Origin: Terriglobia bacterium
Lineage (GTDB): Bacteria; Acidobacteriota; Terriglobia; Terriglobales; Acidobacteriaceae
Assembly: GCA_020072845.1 (NCBI GenBank)
Contig: JAIQGF010000005.1
Span: 117,028-181,027 of the forward strand
Reading direction: 5' to 3'
Length of the DNA stretch: 64,000 nt
Shown here: piece by piece, positions 23,405-31,125 of the stretch
How the letters are laid out: each line of letters opens with the position of its first letter
Position numbering within the stretch: position 1 is the stretch's first letter
Position numbers and translations under genes: made by a program
Notes under the pieces: model-generated
The model's database searches: none
What the model was told of the DNA's origin: nothing
Seen by the model: the letters and a program-made list of their open reading frames with translations, nothing else

Positions 23405-24694
23405 CTACCTGGTGCCGACCGCGGTGGGCTGCGCTATATGCTTCGCTTTCCCCGCCGCCTCCACCCGGTTTCTCCCGTTATCTTTTGCGCGGTAAAGCGC
23501 CTGGTCGGCCGCCTCGATGACCAGCTCCGGCGTGTACAACCTGACGCTTGACTCGGCCACTCCCATGCTCACTGTCACCGCCGTCCTGGTCCGCGCGCTG
23601 CCCACCGGACGCCGCCCCGGCTTGGTGTAGCGCCGCTCATCGCGCCGGCGGTCGCTGCGATCCGGGCCGCGCACCATAAAACTGGACCGTTGAATGGCCG
23701 CGCGCAGCTCCTCCAGGTGCGGAACACAGTCCGCCGCGTTGTGGGCGGGAAACACGATGACGAACTCCTCGCCTCCATAGCGAAAGGCGTGCCCGCCTCC
23801 CCCGACCTGTGCCAGCCGCCCGGCAACCATGCGCAAAACCTGGTCGCCGGTGTCGTGGCCGTAGGTGTCGTTGAAGCGCTTGAAGTGGTCCACGTCCACC
23901 ATGGCGATGGAGTAGGTGTCATGCAGGGCGAGCAGCGCCTGGTTGAACGCGCGCCGCCCGGGCAGTCCCGTCAGTTCGTCATGGAAGGCCAGCAGGTACG
24001 AGGTTTCGACCAGCGCGGCGGCAAACATCAGCACGCCGGTGGCGAGGTACAGCGACGACGCCCGCCCCGGTGACGCCACGTGCAGCCCGGCACAGGCGGC
24101 ACACACGCTCCAGAAGAAGGCGCTGTCCACCGGCTTGCGCAGCAGGGCCATGCGCATGCCGAGCCAGGCCGCGGCGCCCGCACCCGCCAGCAGCGCCAGT
24201 TGGGGCAATGGTGTCCAGGCGAACAGCCCTCCCGGCAAATATGTGCGTTCTGCCCAGCGCGCGAATTCCAGGTTCTCCGGGCGCGCCAGTACGATGACCG
24301 CCACCGCCTGCACCGAAACAATGCCCACGCCCGATCCCACCGACGCCAGGGTGAGCCCGCACTCGCCAATCACCGAAAAGAAGACGAGGTTCAGCGGGAC
24401 CAGCAGCGCCAGCAGCGCGAATCCCGCATTGGCCGCCGGCGCCGACGCGTGTCCCAGCATGACCAGCGCGCGGTCGGCAAGGCACAGCACCACGGCGGCG
24501 AAGACCACGCGGCTGGAATGGAACCGCCAGGCCATGGCGAGTGCGCCGAACATGGCGGTCCACAACAAAAAGTTGACCACGTAAGGCGCGGTAGCGTGCG
24601 CCGCCGGGACGTGCGCCAGCACCAGCGCCGCCAGCAACAGCGCGCCTCCGGGCACGACGAAAGAAACGAATGTCCTTGCTGGGGCCGAGTTCAC
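23405..24694 (-). CDS. Membrane-bound diguanylate cyclase (GGDEF)
   Basis: Makes cyclic di-GMP from two GTP. About seven hydrophobic segments fill residues 1-235, forming an integral sensor of unknown ligand. The GGDEF domain starts at DELTGLPGRRAFN and has MVDVDHFKRFNDTYGHDTGD and the active-site RYGGEEF. The product-inhibition RxxD site expected a few residues before GGEEF is absent. A basic insert (RGPDRSDRRRDERRYTKPGRR) precedes VSMGVAES. The start is GTG at 24694. Length 429 aa. Confidence 0.9.
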   Translation of the reverse strand: MNSAPARTFVSFVVPGGALLLAALVLAHVPAAHATAPYVVNFLLWTAMFGALAMAWRFHSSRVVFAAVVLCLADRALVMLGHASAPAANAGFALLALLVPLNLVFFSVIGECGLTLASVGSGVGIVSVQAVAVIVLARPENLEFARWAERTYLPGGLFAWTPLPQLALLAGAGAAAWLGMRMALLRKPVDSAFFWSVCAACAGLHVASPGRASSLYLATGVLMFAAALVETSYLLAFHDELTGLPGRRAFNQALLALHDTYSIAMVDVDHFKRFNDTYGHDTGDQVLRMVAGRLAQVGGGGHAFRYGGEEFVIVFPAHNAADCVPHLEELRAAIQRSSFMVRGPDRSDRRRDERRYTKPGRRPVGSARTRTAVTVSMGVAESSVRLYTPELVIEAADQALYRAKDNGRNRVEAAGKAKHIAQPTAVGTR

Positions 24695-24782
24695 GGCCGC
24701 GGCTCCTCGCTTCCGGGTTCGTCCTCAATTATGTGCGCCGCAGCGAGGCGAGGCAGGTGACTTACGGGGTACGCATTTTCGG

Positions 24783-24788
24783 TACAAT
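24783..24788 (+). promoter_or_regulatory. -10 box of the SufT-like gene, leaderless arrangement
   Basis: TACAAT ends six bases before the ATG at 24795, and no Shine-Dalgarno is present. The -35 is not clear. Confidence 0.45.
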
Positions 24789-24794
24789 ATCCCC

Positions 24795-25100
24795 ATGCCG
24801 ACTGTGGACGACATCATGGAGCGCCTCCGCAACTGCTACGACCCGGAGATTCCGCTGAACATCGTGGATCTGGGCCTGATCTATAACGTCCAGGTGGAGA
24901 ACGAAGGCGACGTGACGGTGGACATGACGCTCACCGCCCAGGGCTGCCCTTCGCATACCGAAATCAGCCGCGACGTGCGCACCACCCTGCTCAGTACGCC
25001 CGGAGTGAACAACGCGAAGGTGAATGTGGTGTGGGATCCGCCTTGGACTCCGGACCGGATCAGCCCCGAAGGCCGGCAGAAGCTGGGAATCGAGGAGTGA
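24795..25100 (+). CDS. SufT/MIP18-like iron-sulfur cluster assembly protein (DUF59)
   Basis: A 101-aa cytoplasmic protein that helps mature Fe-S clusters. It has DPEIPLNIVDLGLIY (residues 16-30), TAQGCPSH with the conserved reactive Cys near residue 51, and the C-terminal VVWDPPWTPDRISPEGRQKLG typical of the SufT group. It stands alone, without other suf genes nearby. The closest relatives include PaaD, but the short length and the end sequence favour SufT. Confidence 0.88.
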   Translation: MPTVDDIMERLRNCYDPEIPLNIVDLGLIYNVQVENEGDVTVDMTLTAQGCPSHTEISRDVRTTLLSTPGVNNAKVNVVWDPPWTPDRISPEGRQKLGIEE

Positions 25101-25222
25101 TCGGGCGATCTGGTGATCGGGTGATTTGAAAGCCTTCGGGATATCAAGAACCTGCTTCAACGCTTACGCCGATCACCCGATCGCCGGATCACCCGATCAC
25201 CCGATGTCTGGATCACCCGATT
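25098..25222. repeat. Echo palindrome, word GATCACCCGATC
   Basis: Left arm 25098-25128 overlaps the TGA of the preceding gene and reads 'TGATCGGGTGATTTG' in tandem variants; right arm 25170-25222 repeats 'GATCACCCGATCACCCG' inverted. A short direct array 'GGTACTTGGTACTCGGTACT' follows at 25259-25278 just before the tRNA. Confidence 0.7.
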
Positions 25223-25289
25223 CCTCCCGCCGTTTGCTAAAATGGATTCACCCCACTAGGTACTTGGTACTCGGTACTAGCTCTTCCGT

Positions 25290-25366
25290 CGGGACGTGGC
25301 GCAGCCTGGTAGCGCACTCGCTTGGGGTGCGAGGGGTCGGCAGTTCAAATCTGCCCGTCCCGACCA
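25290..25366 (+). tRNA. tRNA-Pro (anticodon GGG)
   Basis: A 77-base cloverleaf. The acceptor stem CGGGACG pairs with CGTCCCG, the discriminator is A and CCA is encoded. The anticodon stem CTCGC/GCGAG encloses the loop TTGGGGT, giving GGG. The T arm is GGCAG-TTCAAAT-CTGCC. Its last 30 bases are copied in the repeats downstream at 25541, 25713 and (one change) 26960. A possible -10 (TAAAAT) lies at 25238-25243. Confidence 0.95.
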
Positions 25367-25402
25367 ATCTTTTCTTCCACACCAAATTTCATCTCTAGCA
25401 AC

Positions 25403-25541
25403 GCACTTGAGGCTGCCGACCGCGAGCACCCCAATGTGCAGCGCGGTCGCGAAGCGAATGCGCGCAAAAGAACGCGTGCGAGGGGCCGCTCGTTCGCCAG
25501 AACGAGCGCGTTCGGCAGTTCAAATCTGCCCGTCCCGACCA
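25403..25541 (+). repeat. tRNA-Pro-derived structured repeat, copy 1
   Basis: The unit begins with CTTGAGG..GCCGACCGCG and has three parts. The first is a hairpin with stem GACCGCG/CGCGGTC, inner stem GCAC/GTGC and loop CCCAAT. The second is a middle part with GCGCGCAAAAGAACGCGTGC. The third is a 9-bp hairpin CGCTCGTTC/GAACGAGCG joined to the exact T arm, acceptor 3' strand and CCA of the adjacent tRNA-Pro. It lacks the tRNA 5' half, so it is not a functional tRNA. The reverse strand gives the well-known spurious frame VGTGRFELP. Confidence 0.8.
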
Positions 25542-25574
25542 TTCTTTTCTCCTGCACAAATCTCTGCGCCGCAC

Positions 25575-25713
25575 GTCAGCTTGAGTGCCGACCGCGAGCA
25601 CCCCAATGTGCAGCGCGGTCGCGCAGCGAACGCGCGCAAAAGAACGCGTGCGAGGGGTCGCTCGTTCGCCAGAACGAGCGCGTTCGGCAGTTCAAATCTG
25701 CCCGTCCCGACCA
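25575..25713 (+). repeat. tRNA-Pro-derived structured repeat, copy 2
   Basis: Same structure as copy 1, with a few substitutions (GCGCAGCGAACGC for GCGAAGCGAATGC, GGGGTCGC for GGGGCCGC). It again ends with the exact 30-base tRNA-Pro 3' end and CCA. Copies 1 and 2 are separated by only about 33 bases, so they form a tandem pair behind the tRNA gene. Confidence 0.8.
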
Positions 25714-25965
25714 ATTATTTAAACGAGGCTAGACCAAGAACTTACAACGGCGACCATTCCTTCGGTTTTGAACGTCACAACAAAATTCCGGGTCGTCTGT
25801 TCTGAATTCGTAACAACAAGTAGATATCCGAACCTTCGCCGGGAATGGATGCTAGCATCCGACTCTCCGGCCAAAGCACAATTCTTCCGAAAAGACGTGC
25901 AATTCTCGCACTCCGCAAAGCGAGCAATTTTGAAGGTTGAGGTAGTTCTAACAAAAGGAGCAATT

Positions 25966-26586
25966 ATGAGAATCCGATTGTATTCTCTACCTACATTTGG
26001 GGGCGCTACAAATGTTGGAGTATCAATGTGGGTGACCTACGTATATGCGGTAAATGGTGGGGGCAGTGATGTCAACGCAAGAATGGCAGAATATGACACC
26101 GATGATCCGAATGGGTTCGTAAGTCCAGTAATGAGCCGGCCAAGCCCCGAAGAGATTTTTACCTTGCTCAGCCCTAATGGCAGCGTTCTTAACCCCCTCG
26201 TATCAGGCGAGCAAGTTTATCTGCGCACTGCGGATGGCCACTATGTAGGAATTGAGCATGATGAGGACGAGCATGCGGACTATGTCGTAGCCTCCGCACT
26301 TACGCCTGGGCTTAGCGAAACTTTTGTGGTTACCTGTATTGCAGACAGCTCACTGACGATAGCTAGTACTACCCTCGATCCTTGTGGCCCTTCGCATGCC
26401 ATCGGTTTTAGGGGTCGCAATTGGAACTATCTTGCTTTTCCGAATACGGGCGATGGCCCACTTTCGATTGGCTCACCTGTACTTGGCTCCCCACAGACAT
26501 TTGCGCTTGATTATCTCGATCCTGTACCTTTACGCCACAAAATCCCGCAACCCATTAAGCCTATCAGACACTACATTAAGCCTTGA
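25966..26586 (+). CDS. Orphan AT-rich protein in the tRNA-repeat islet
   Basis: A 206-aa protein with no signal peptide and no clear family. Blocks such as FTLLSPNGSVLNPLVSGEQVYLRTADGHYVGIEHD and TFVVTCIADSSLTI resemble beta-trefoil or fascin-like folds. The ATG at 25966 follows an AAAGGAG box; an in-frame extension upstream lacks one. Codon and base use are AT-richer than neighbours. It is bracketed by tRNA-derived repeats 2 and 3, so it looks like acquired cargo. The flank 25714-25965 holds no other gene. Confidence 0.6.
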   Translation: MRIRLYSLPTFGGATNVGVSMWVTYVYAVNGGGSDVNARMAEYDTDDPNGFVSPVMSRPSPEEIFTLLSPNGSVLNPLVSGEQVYLRTADGHYVGIEHDEDEHADYVVASALTPGLSETFVVTCIADSSLTIASTTLDPCGPSHAIGFRGRNWNYLAFPNTGDGPLSIGSPVLGSPQTFALDYLDPVPLRHKIPQPIKPIRHYIKP

Positions 26587-26670
26587 CACTAAAAGCTGAC
26601 GGACCATCGCACCAAATTGGCGGGTGGCGCACCCTTCCTTAACTTTTGAACCGAACAAGTGAACTGGGGC

Positions 26671-26699
26671 CCCACCGTTCGCGGTTTTCGAACGGTGGG
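26671..26699. repeat. 11-bp hairpin, inverted relative of the 7231 hairpin
   Basis: CCCACCGTTCG pairs with CGAACGGTGGG around CGGTTTT. Compared with the reverse complement of 7231-7259, one stem pair has changed from C-G to G-C with both strands altered, and the loop differs by one base. The surrounding gap 26587-26820 has no gene. Confidence 0.6.
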
Positions 26700-26811
26700 A
26701 ATCCCAAATCTCAGAACGACAGCGGAGCGGAATCGGGCAGTCCGGCTATCGCCCAAGTTCGAAAATCGTCTGCTAGGGCCGACCATTCCATTCCTCGCGT
26801 TCAGAATTCAC

Positions 26812-26960
26812 ATTCCAGAAATGCGCTTGAGGGGCCGACCGCGAGCACCCCAATGTGCAGCGCGGTCGCGAAGCGAATGCGCGCAAAAGAACGCGTGCGA
26901 GGGGCCGCTCGTTCGCCAGAACGAGCGCGTTCGGCAGTTCAAATCTGCCCGTCCCGGCCA
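26812..26960 (+). repeat. tRNA-Pro-derived structured repeat, copy 3
   Basis: Almost identical to copy 1 from GCTTGAGG to the 3' end. The terminal part reads GTCCCGGCCA, so one acceptor base differs from the tRNA. It closes the islet that holds the orphan gene. Immediately after, at about 26990, a fragment 'CAGAAATCCGCTTGCGGC' resembles the start of another unit. Confidence 0.75.
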
Positions 26961-27018
26961 TGCTTCCTTCGCGTCTAAAAAACCCATTTCAGAAATCCGC
27001 TTGCGGCGCCGGGAATGG

Positions 27019-27468
27019 TTAAGGGGGCCACCCGCCGCTCCATCCCCAGGTGGGCATGACCATCGCGCGCCAGCGCCAGCGCTTCTGGGAATCCTTCTGG
27101 AAAATGACCAGGCAGTAGGACACCCCCTCAAGCGGTGTGCACCGCAGCACGCGCGAATTCTTGTAGGGGCCGCTTCCGGCATAGGGCATGGGGGTGCCCT
27201 GCGCCGCCTGCTGCAGGTTCAGCCACTGCTGGCCATGATTTGAGTCCAGGCCGCTGAACACGGCGCCCGGCGGCACGTTGGTGGCACGGATGAAATCGAA
27301 GCTTGGCGACATCAACCTCGCGAGCGTCTCTGTGTCCTTCTGCTCGACGGCGCTTTTGAAGGTAGCAAGAAACGTATTGAAGTCTTGGGTGGCTTTCTGC
27401 TTCGTGCCGAGAAGCATGGGGTTCAGCAGCAGGATCGCGGACAGGAGGAATGCGCGTGATCGGGACAT
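27019..27468 (-). CDS. Secreted hypothetical protein
   Basis: A 149-aa protein with a signal peptide (SRAFLLSAILLLNPMLLG). The mature part (QDFNTFLATFKSAVEQKDTETLARLMSPSFDFI) starts like an NTF2/SnoaL-type domain in which a helix leads into a small cone fold. It ends in a Trp/Gly/Pro-rich tail. The ATG at 27468 was chosen because the signal peptide follows it; an earlier in-frame start is possible. No operon partner. Confidence 0.6.
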   Translation of the reverse strand: MSRSRAFLLSAILLLNPMLLGTKQKATQDFNTFLATFKSAVEQKDTETLARLMSPSFDFIRATNVPPGAVFSGLDSNHGQQWLNLQQAAQGTPMPYAGSGPYKNSRVLRCTPLEGVSYCLVIFQKDSQKRWRWRAMVMPTWGWSGGWPP

Positions 27469-27540
27469 TAAGAGGACCTCATTCGCTGACCCGATAGTAG
27501 CAAGTCTCTCTCCGCACGACATGGATTATCGGATGCGCTC

Positions 27541-27632
27541 GGCTCAGGCTGCTGGCCGCGAGCACTCCAATGTGCAGTGCGGCCGCGAAGCGAACGCGCG
27601 TTGGGCGGCCGCGGGAGCCGCTTGTCCCGCCA
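27541..27632 (+). repeat. tRNA-Pro-derived structured repeat, diverged copy 4
   Basis: It keeps the first hairpin as GGCCGCG-A-GCAC-TCCAAT-GTGC-A-G-TGCGGCC. Against copies 1-3 the outer stem has a paired A-T to G-C change, so the structure is preserved while the sequence drifts. The middle and second hairpin are lost or rearranged, and it ends in TTGTCCCGCCA, which still resembles the tRNA 3' end. Confidence 0.65.
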
Positions 27633-27644
27633 ACTGAAGCGCGC

Positions 27645-28952
27645 CTAGCCTTCCGCCTCCCAGCGGAAGCGCGTCACGGCGACCGTCCCGAATAACGCCG
27701 TAAACAAAAGCAGCACGGCGATGGGCGGCAGGGCGGCGGAAAGATCCAGGCCACGCCAGGTCATGGCGTCGAGGCCGTCCATCGCCCAGCGCGTCGGCAC
27801 AACCAGGGTGGCCTGCTGCAACCAGCGCGGAAAGATGAACGCCGGCACCCACGCGCCACCCAGCATGACCATGATCAGTGTCGCCATGATGGAGATTCCA
27901 CGAGTGGCTTCGAGCGTTTTGCCGAGCGCCGCCACCATCAGCCCGAAGGCGGCAGTCATCAGCGAGAAGGCTGCGCAGATTCCGAAGAATCCAAGCAGAC
28001 TGCCTTGAATGCGAACTCCAAACACCAGGCGCGCGAAGGCGAAGAGGAAGAGCATGATAAATGCCGCAATGATGGCCGCGCTGATCGCCCGGCTGCCCAG
28101 CAGGACGCTGCGCGACAGTGGCGCCGCTCGCAGCCGTTGCCACAGTCCGCTCTTGCGCAGCAGCAGAAGGCGGAGGCCGACGTCGAGTCCCATGAAGAGG
28201 ATGAACTGAATTCCCATTCCACCGAACGAATGTGCGTACCCGTTGTACTGAATGCCGGAGCCGGAGGTGATGGCTTCGGCGCGCGTTTCGTAGGGCATGC
28301 TCATGCCCGTCGTGGCCTGAGGTTGTCCGGCCGTTTGCGCGCGGTCCTGCTGCTGGTTCAAAGCTTGGACGCTGCCCAACAGGTCGCGCATGACCTTCTT
28401 GTCCGCGCCGGGCATGTCTTTGGCGGAGTCGATTTCCGCCAGCGACTGCTTCACCATCTCGCGCCCACCCTTGCCGGAAAACATCTCTTTGCTTACCGAC
28501 TGCATGACGGCGCCGCTCAGAATTCCCTGGACCATTCCAGATTCCATGGTATGCGACGGATCGTAGAGCACGCGCAGCTCCGGCTTTTTCGCGCCGCTGT
28601 AGAAGAGGGCGCGTCCTGCCTCGCTGCCGAAGCCCTTGGGAATCACAATCGCCACCATGGCCTTGCCTTTGCGCACCGCCACCTGCGCGGCTTCCAGGGT
28701 GGATGGCTTCACTTCGAGGTTCTTGTCGGCGCTCAGGCGGGCGACGATGGCGGCGGAAACCTCGCTCTGGTCCTGGTCGATCACCAGCACCGGCATGCGG
28801 CTGACTTCCGTCTCGCCCTTTCGTCCGCCGAACAGGTAGCCGAAGAACGAGCCGCAGATGATCGGCACCAGCAGGCCCACGATCACGGCGCGGCGGTCGG
28901 AGAAAAACATCCGAAGATCCTTTCGCACCAAGGCCCAGAAAGCAGTGCTCAT
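27645..28952 (-). CDS. ABC-2 type transporter permease
   Basis: Inner-membrane subunit of an ABC exporter. An N-terminal membrane segment (AVIVGLLVPIICGSFFGYLF) is followed by a long extracytoplasmic domain (residues 55-235) and then five to six membrane helices, the ABC2_membrane_3 arrangement. The ATG at 28952 overlaps the stop of the ATPase gene by four bases (ATGA), so the two are translationally coupled. An in-frame extension upstream would lie inside the ATPase gene and is rejected. Substrate unknown. Confidence 0.88.
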   Translation of the reverse strand: MSTAFWALVRKDLRMFFSDRRAVIVGLLVPIICGSFFGYLFGGRKGETEVSRMPVLVIDQDQSEVSAAIVARLSADKNLEVKPSTLEAAQVAVRKGKAMVAIVIPKGFGSEAGRALFYSGAKKPELRVLYDPSHTMESGMVQGILSGAVMQSVSKEMFSGKGGREMVKQSLAEIDSAKDMPGADKKVMRDLLGSVQALNQQQDRAQTAGQPQATTGMSMPYETRAEAITSGSGIQYNGYAHSFGGMGIQFILFMGLDVGLRLLLLRKSGLWQRLRAAPLSRSVLLGSRAISAAIIAAFIMLFLFAFARLVFGVRIQGSLLGFFGICAAFSLMTAAFGLMVAALGKTLEATRGISIMATLIMVMLGGAWVPAFIFPRWLQQATLVVPTRWAMDGLDAMTWRGLDLSAALPPIAVLLLFTALFGTVAVTRFRWEAEG

Positions 28953-29881
28953 GAGTCGCGCAGGCTCCTTCCAGTAAGAGTCAGAAAGACCGTCTCCAGA
29001 TTGGGCCGCTCGCTGCCCAGGTGCTGATAGGGATGACCGTGCTCGGCCAGCCACTTCAGGATTCCGGGAGTGTCGGTCGCCAGGTTGTGTACGCCGATCC
29101 GCAAGACACCCTCGCGAATCTCCGCCGACTGGACCTCCGGCAGGGTCCGCAGTTGTTCCGAACGCAATCCATCGGGCGTTTCAAGTTCGATGGCGAGGAC
29201 GTTCGTGACCGGCAGCATGCGGTGCAGCCCGGCGAGGGTGTCGTCGGCGATTACCTTGCCGTGGTCGATGATGACGATGCGGTCGCAGAGTCGCTCGGCT
29301 TCCTCCATGTAATGGGTGGTGTAGATGAGCGTTTTGCCGCGCCGCTTCAGGGTCTCGAGGTTTTCGAAGATGGCGTTGCGGCTCTGCGGGTCCACCCCGA
29401 CGGTGGGCTCGTCGAGGAGCAGGATTTGCGGGTCGTGGAGAAGCGCTCCCGCTAGATTCAGGCGCCGCTTCATGCCGCCGCTGAACGTTCCGACTTTGTC
29501 CCGGCCGCGATTGGCGAGCTCGACCAGATCGAGTGCTTCGGCGATTGCGCGTTTCGCGGTGGCACGGTCAAGTTGGTAGAGCGCGGCAAACAAAGAGAGG
29601 TTGTCGAGAGCGGAGAGCTCGTCGTAGAGGGCCATGTCCTGGGGAACCAGGCCGATCTTGCGCTTGATGGGATCGGTGTCGCCGCGCAACGGATTGCCCG
29701 CGATCAGCACCTCGCCGGAGTCAGGGCGCAGCAGGCCGGCGATGATCGAGACGGTGGTGGTTTTTCCCGCGCCGTTGGGCCCAAGCAGGCCGACCGTCTC
29801 CGCCTCACCCGCACGCAGGCTGACGCCGTCCAGTGCGACAACCTTGCCGTAGCTCTTGCGCAGAGCTTTTGCTTCGAGCAT
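28949..29881 (-). CDS. ABC transporter ATP-binding protein (CcmA/multidrug type)
   Basis: A 310-aa ATPase that powers the ABC-2 permease encoded next. Walker A GPNGAGKTT is near residue 34, the signature is FSGGMKRRLNLA, and Walker B LLLDEPTVGVDPQSR follows. The C-terminal 90 residues form the usual DUF4162-like extension seen in drug and polysaccharide exporters. It is first in the operon. Nothing in the sequence identifies the cargo. Confidence 0.92.
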   Translation of the reverse strand: MLEAKALRKSYGKVVALDGVSLRAGEAETVGLLGPNGAGKTTTVSIIAGLLRPDSGEVLIAGNPLRGDTDPIKRKIGLVPQDMALYDELSALDNLSLFAALYQLDRATAKRAIAEALDLVELANRGRDKVGTFSGGMKRRLNLAGALLHDPQILLLDEPTVGVDPQSRNAIFENLETLKRRGKTLIYTTHYMEEAERLCDRIVIIDHGKVIADDTLAGLHRMLPVTNVLAIELETPDGLRSEQLRTLPEVQSAEIREGVLRIGVHNLATDTPGILKWLAEHGHPYQHLGSERPNLETVFLTLTGRSLRDS

Positions 29882-30095
29882 ATGCCGTGGAGTGTACCAC
29901 CGCGCTGCTGATCTCGAATCGACGCGCCGCGAGTGGGATAGAGCCGCCTCGCTGGATTCTCTAGGCAGAGACGCCCTTGCAGCGTATAGTGCCTCTCCCA
30001 GATACCCAGCCAGTACGTTCGCAGTGGGGTTTCAGCGATTTGACGGACGCGTCACTCCGGCCACATCACTTTCGCAACTCAACAAGGAGGCAGGA

Positions 30096-30587
30096 ATGAG
30101 GAAGCTTTGGCTAATTCTGTGTTCAGTGTGTCTGCTGTCGTGCGGCGCTCTGGCACAAGTCAAGATGGACAACCAGTGGAAGTGCGGGAAAGCTACGATT
30201 CAGCACAGTATTGACGTCGGCGACAAGCCCGGCCACGCCTACGCCGTAGACCAGATCAACTGCACCGCCCCCAAAGGCGAGATCGACGGCGTGAAGAGAA
30301 AGTCCGGTATGGGCACCGAGTTTATTGAAGTCACCGGCGACAAATTCACCGGCCACGGCGAGTTTGTCGAAACCATGGCCAACGGGGACAAGAATTTCTA
30401 CACGTACCAGATGATGGGCACGATGAAAAACGGCGTGCTGCAGGCGGGTTCCGACAAGTGGACTTTGCGTGAAGGCGGAGGAAAACTGAAGGGCGCAAAG
30501 GCCAGCGGCACTTGCAAGGGAGCGGGCAACGCAGATCAATCCGCCACTTGGGACTGCACCGGCGAATACACCATGGCCAAGAAATAG
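30096..30587 (+). CDS. Secreted DUF3617-like protein
   Basis: A 163-aa exported protein. The signal peptide is LWLILCSVCLLSCGALAQ. The mature sequence WKCGKATIQHSIDVGD and later KASGTCKGAGNADQSATWDCTGEY place pairs of cysteines as in DUF3617-type periplasmic proteins, many of which occur in Acidobacteriota. The ATG follows AAGGAGG by eight bases, a strong site. Function unknown. Confidence 0.7.
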   Translation: MRKLWLILCSVCLLSCGALAQVKMDNQWKCGKATIQHSIDVGDKPGHAYAVDQINCTAPKGEIDGVKRKSGMGTEFIEVTGDKFTGHGEFVETMANGDKNFYTYQMMGTMKNGVLQAGSDKWTLREGGGKLKGAKASGTCKGAGNADQSATWDCTGEYTMAKK

Positions 30588-30651
30588 AGCGACCGCACCC
30601 CTGCGCTCCGCCAGGGTGGGGGTGCGATTCGCCTACCCATCAGGGCCTCGT

Positions 30652-31068
30652 ATGCCCATCTCAGCTCAGTTGCACAATCTCGCGGAGTGCTACACCGCAG
30701 CGTGGGGTAGCCAGGATGCCGCGAGTGTGGCTTCCTGCTACTCGCCCGCCGGATCGCTCAGCGTCAACGGTGGTCCGCCGGCCGTGGGTCGTGGCGCCAT
30801 CGCCGCAGTGGCCCAGGGATTCATGACCGACTTCCCCGACATGACGTTGCTCATGGACGGACTGTCCATACAGGGGAACCGGGTTGTTTATCGCTGGACT
30901 CTCGCCGGCGCTAACACGGGTCCGGGCGGGACAGGGAAGCGGGTTCGCATCAGCGGCTTCGAGGAGTGGCGGATCGGGGCAGACGGGCTCATCGCCGAGT
31001 CGCGCGGCCACTTCGACAGCGCCGAGTACCTACGCCAACTCGAACGGGGCGTCGACGAGTCCCGGTAG
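30652..31068 (+). CDS. SnoaL/NTF2-like protein
   Basis: A 138-aa cytoplasmic protein with the NTF2-like fold: LHNLAECYTAAWGSQDAASVASCYSPAGSLSVNGGPPAVGR is the helix-strand start, and the later strands include VVYRWTLAGAN and VRISGFEEWRIGADGLIAESRGHFD. The family covers small isomerases, hydrolases and ligand-binding proteins; the substrate cannot be deduced. The ATG at 30652 fits the fold start better than one 12 codons earlier. Confidence 0.75.
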   Translation: MPISAQLHNLAECYTAAWGSQDAASVASCYSPAGSLSVNGGPPAVGRGAIAAVAQGFMTDFPDMTLLMDGLSIQGNRVVYRWTLAGANTGPGGTGKRVRISGFEEWRIGADGLIAESRGHFDSAEYLRQLERGVDESR

Positions 31069-31125
31069 ACCTTACTCCTCGCTTATACTCGGGGAGACCG
31101 CAGGCTGCATGGCGGTCCAGAAAAC

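Noticed and set aside
25345..25714. Minus-strand frames with [12 protein letters not shown]
   Set aside because: These are antisense to the tRNA-Pro 3' end and its repeats. Such frames are well-known spurious translations next to tRNA genes.
25403..26960. CRISPR-like array of repeats
   Set aside because: Repeats are long (~139 bases), only two are adjacent, spacers are irregular and there are no cas genes.
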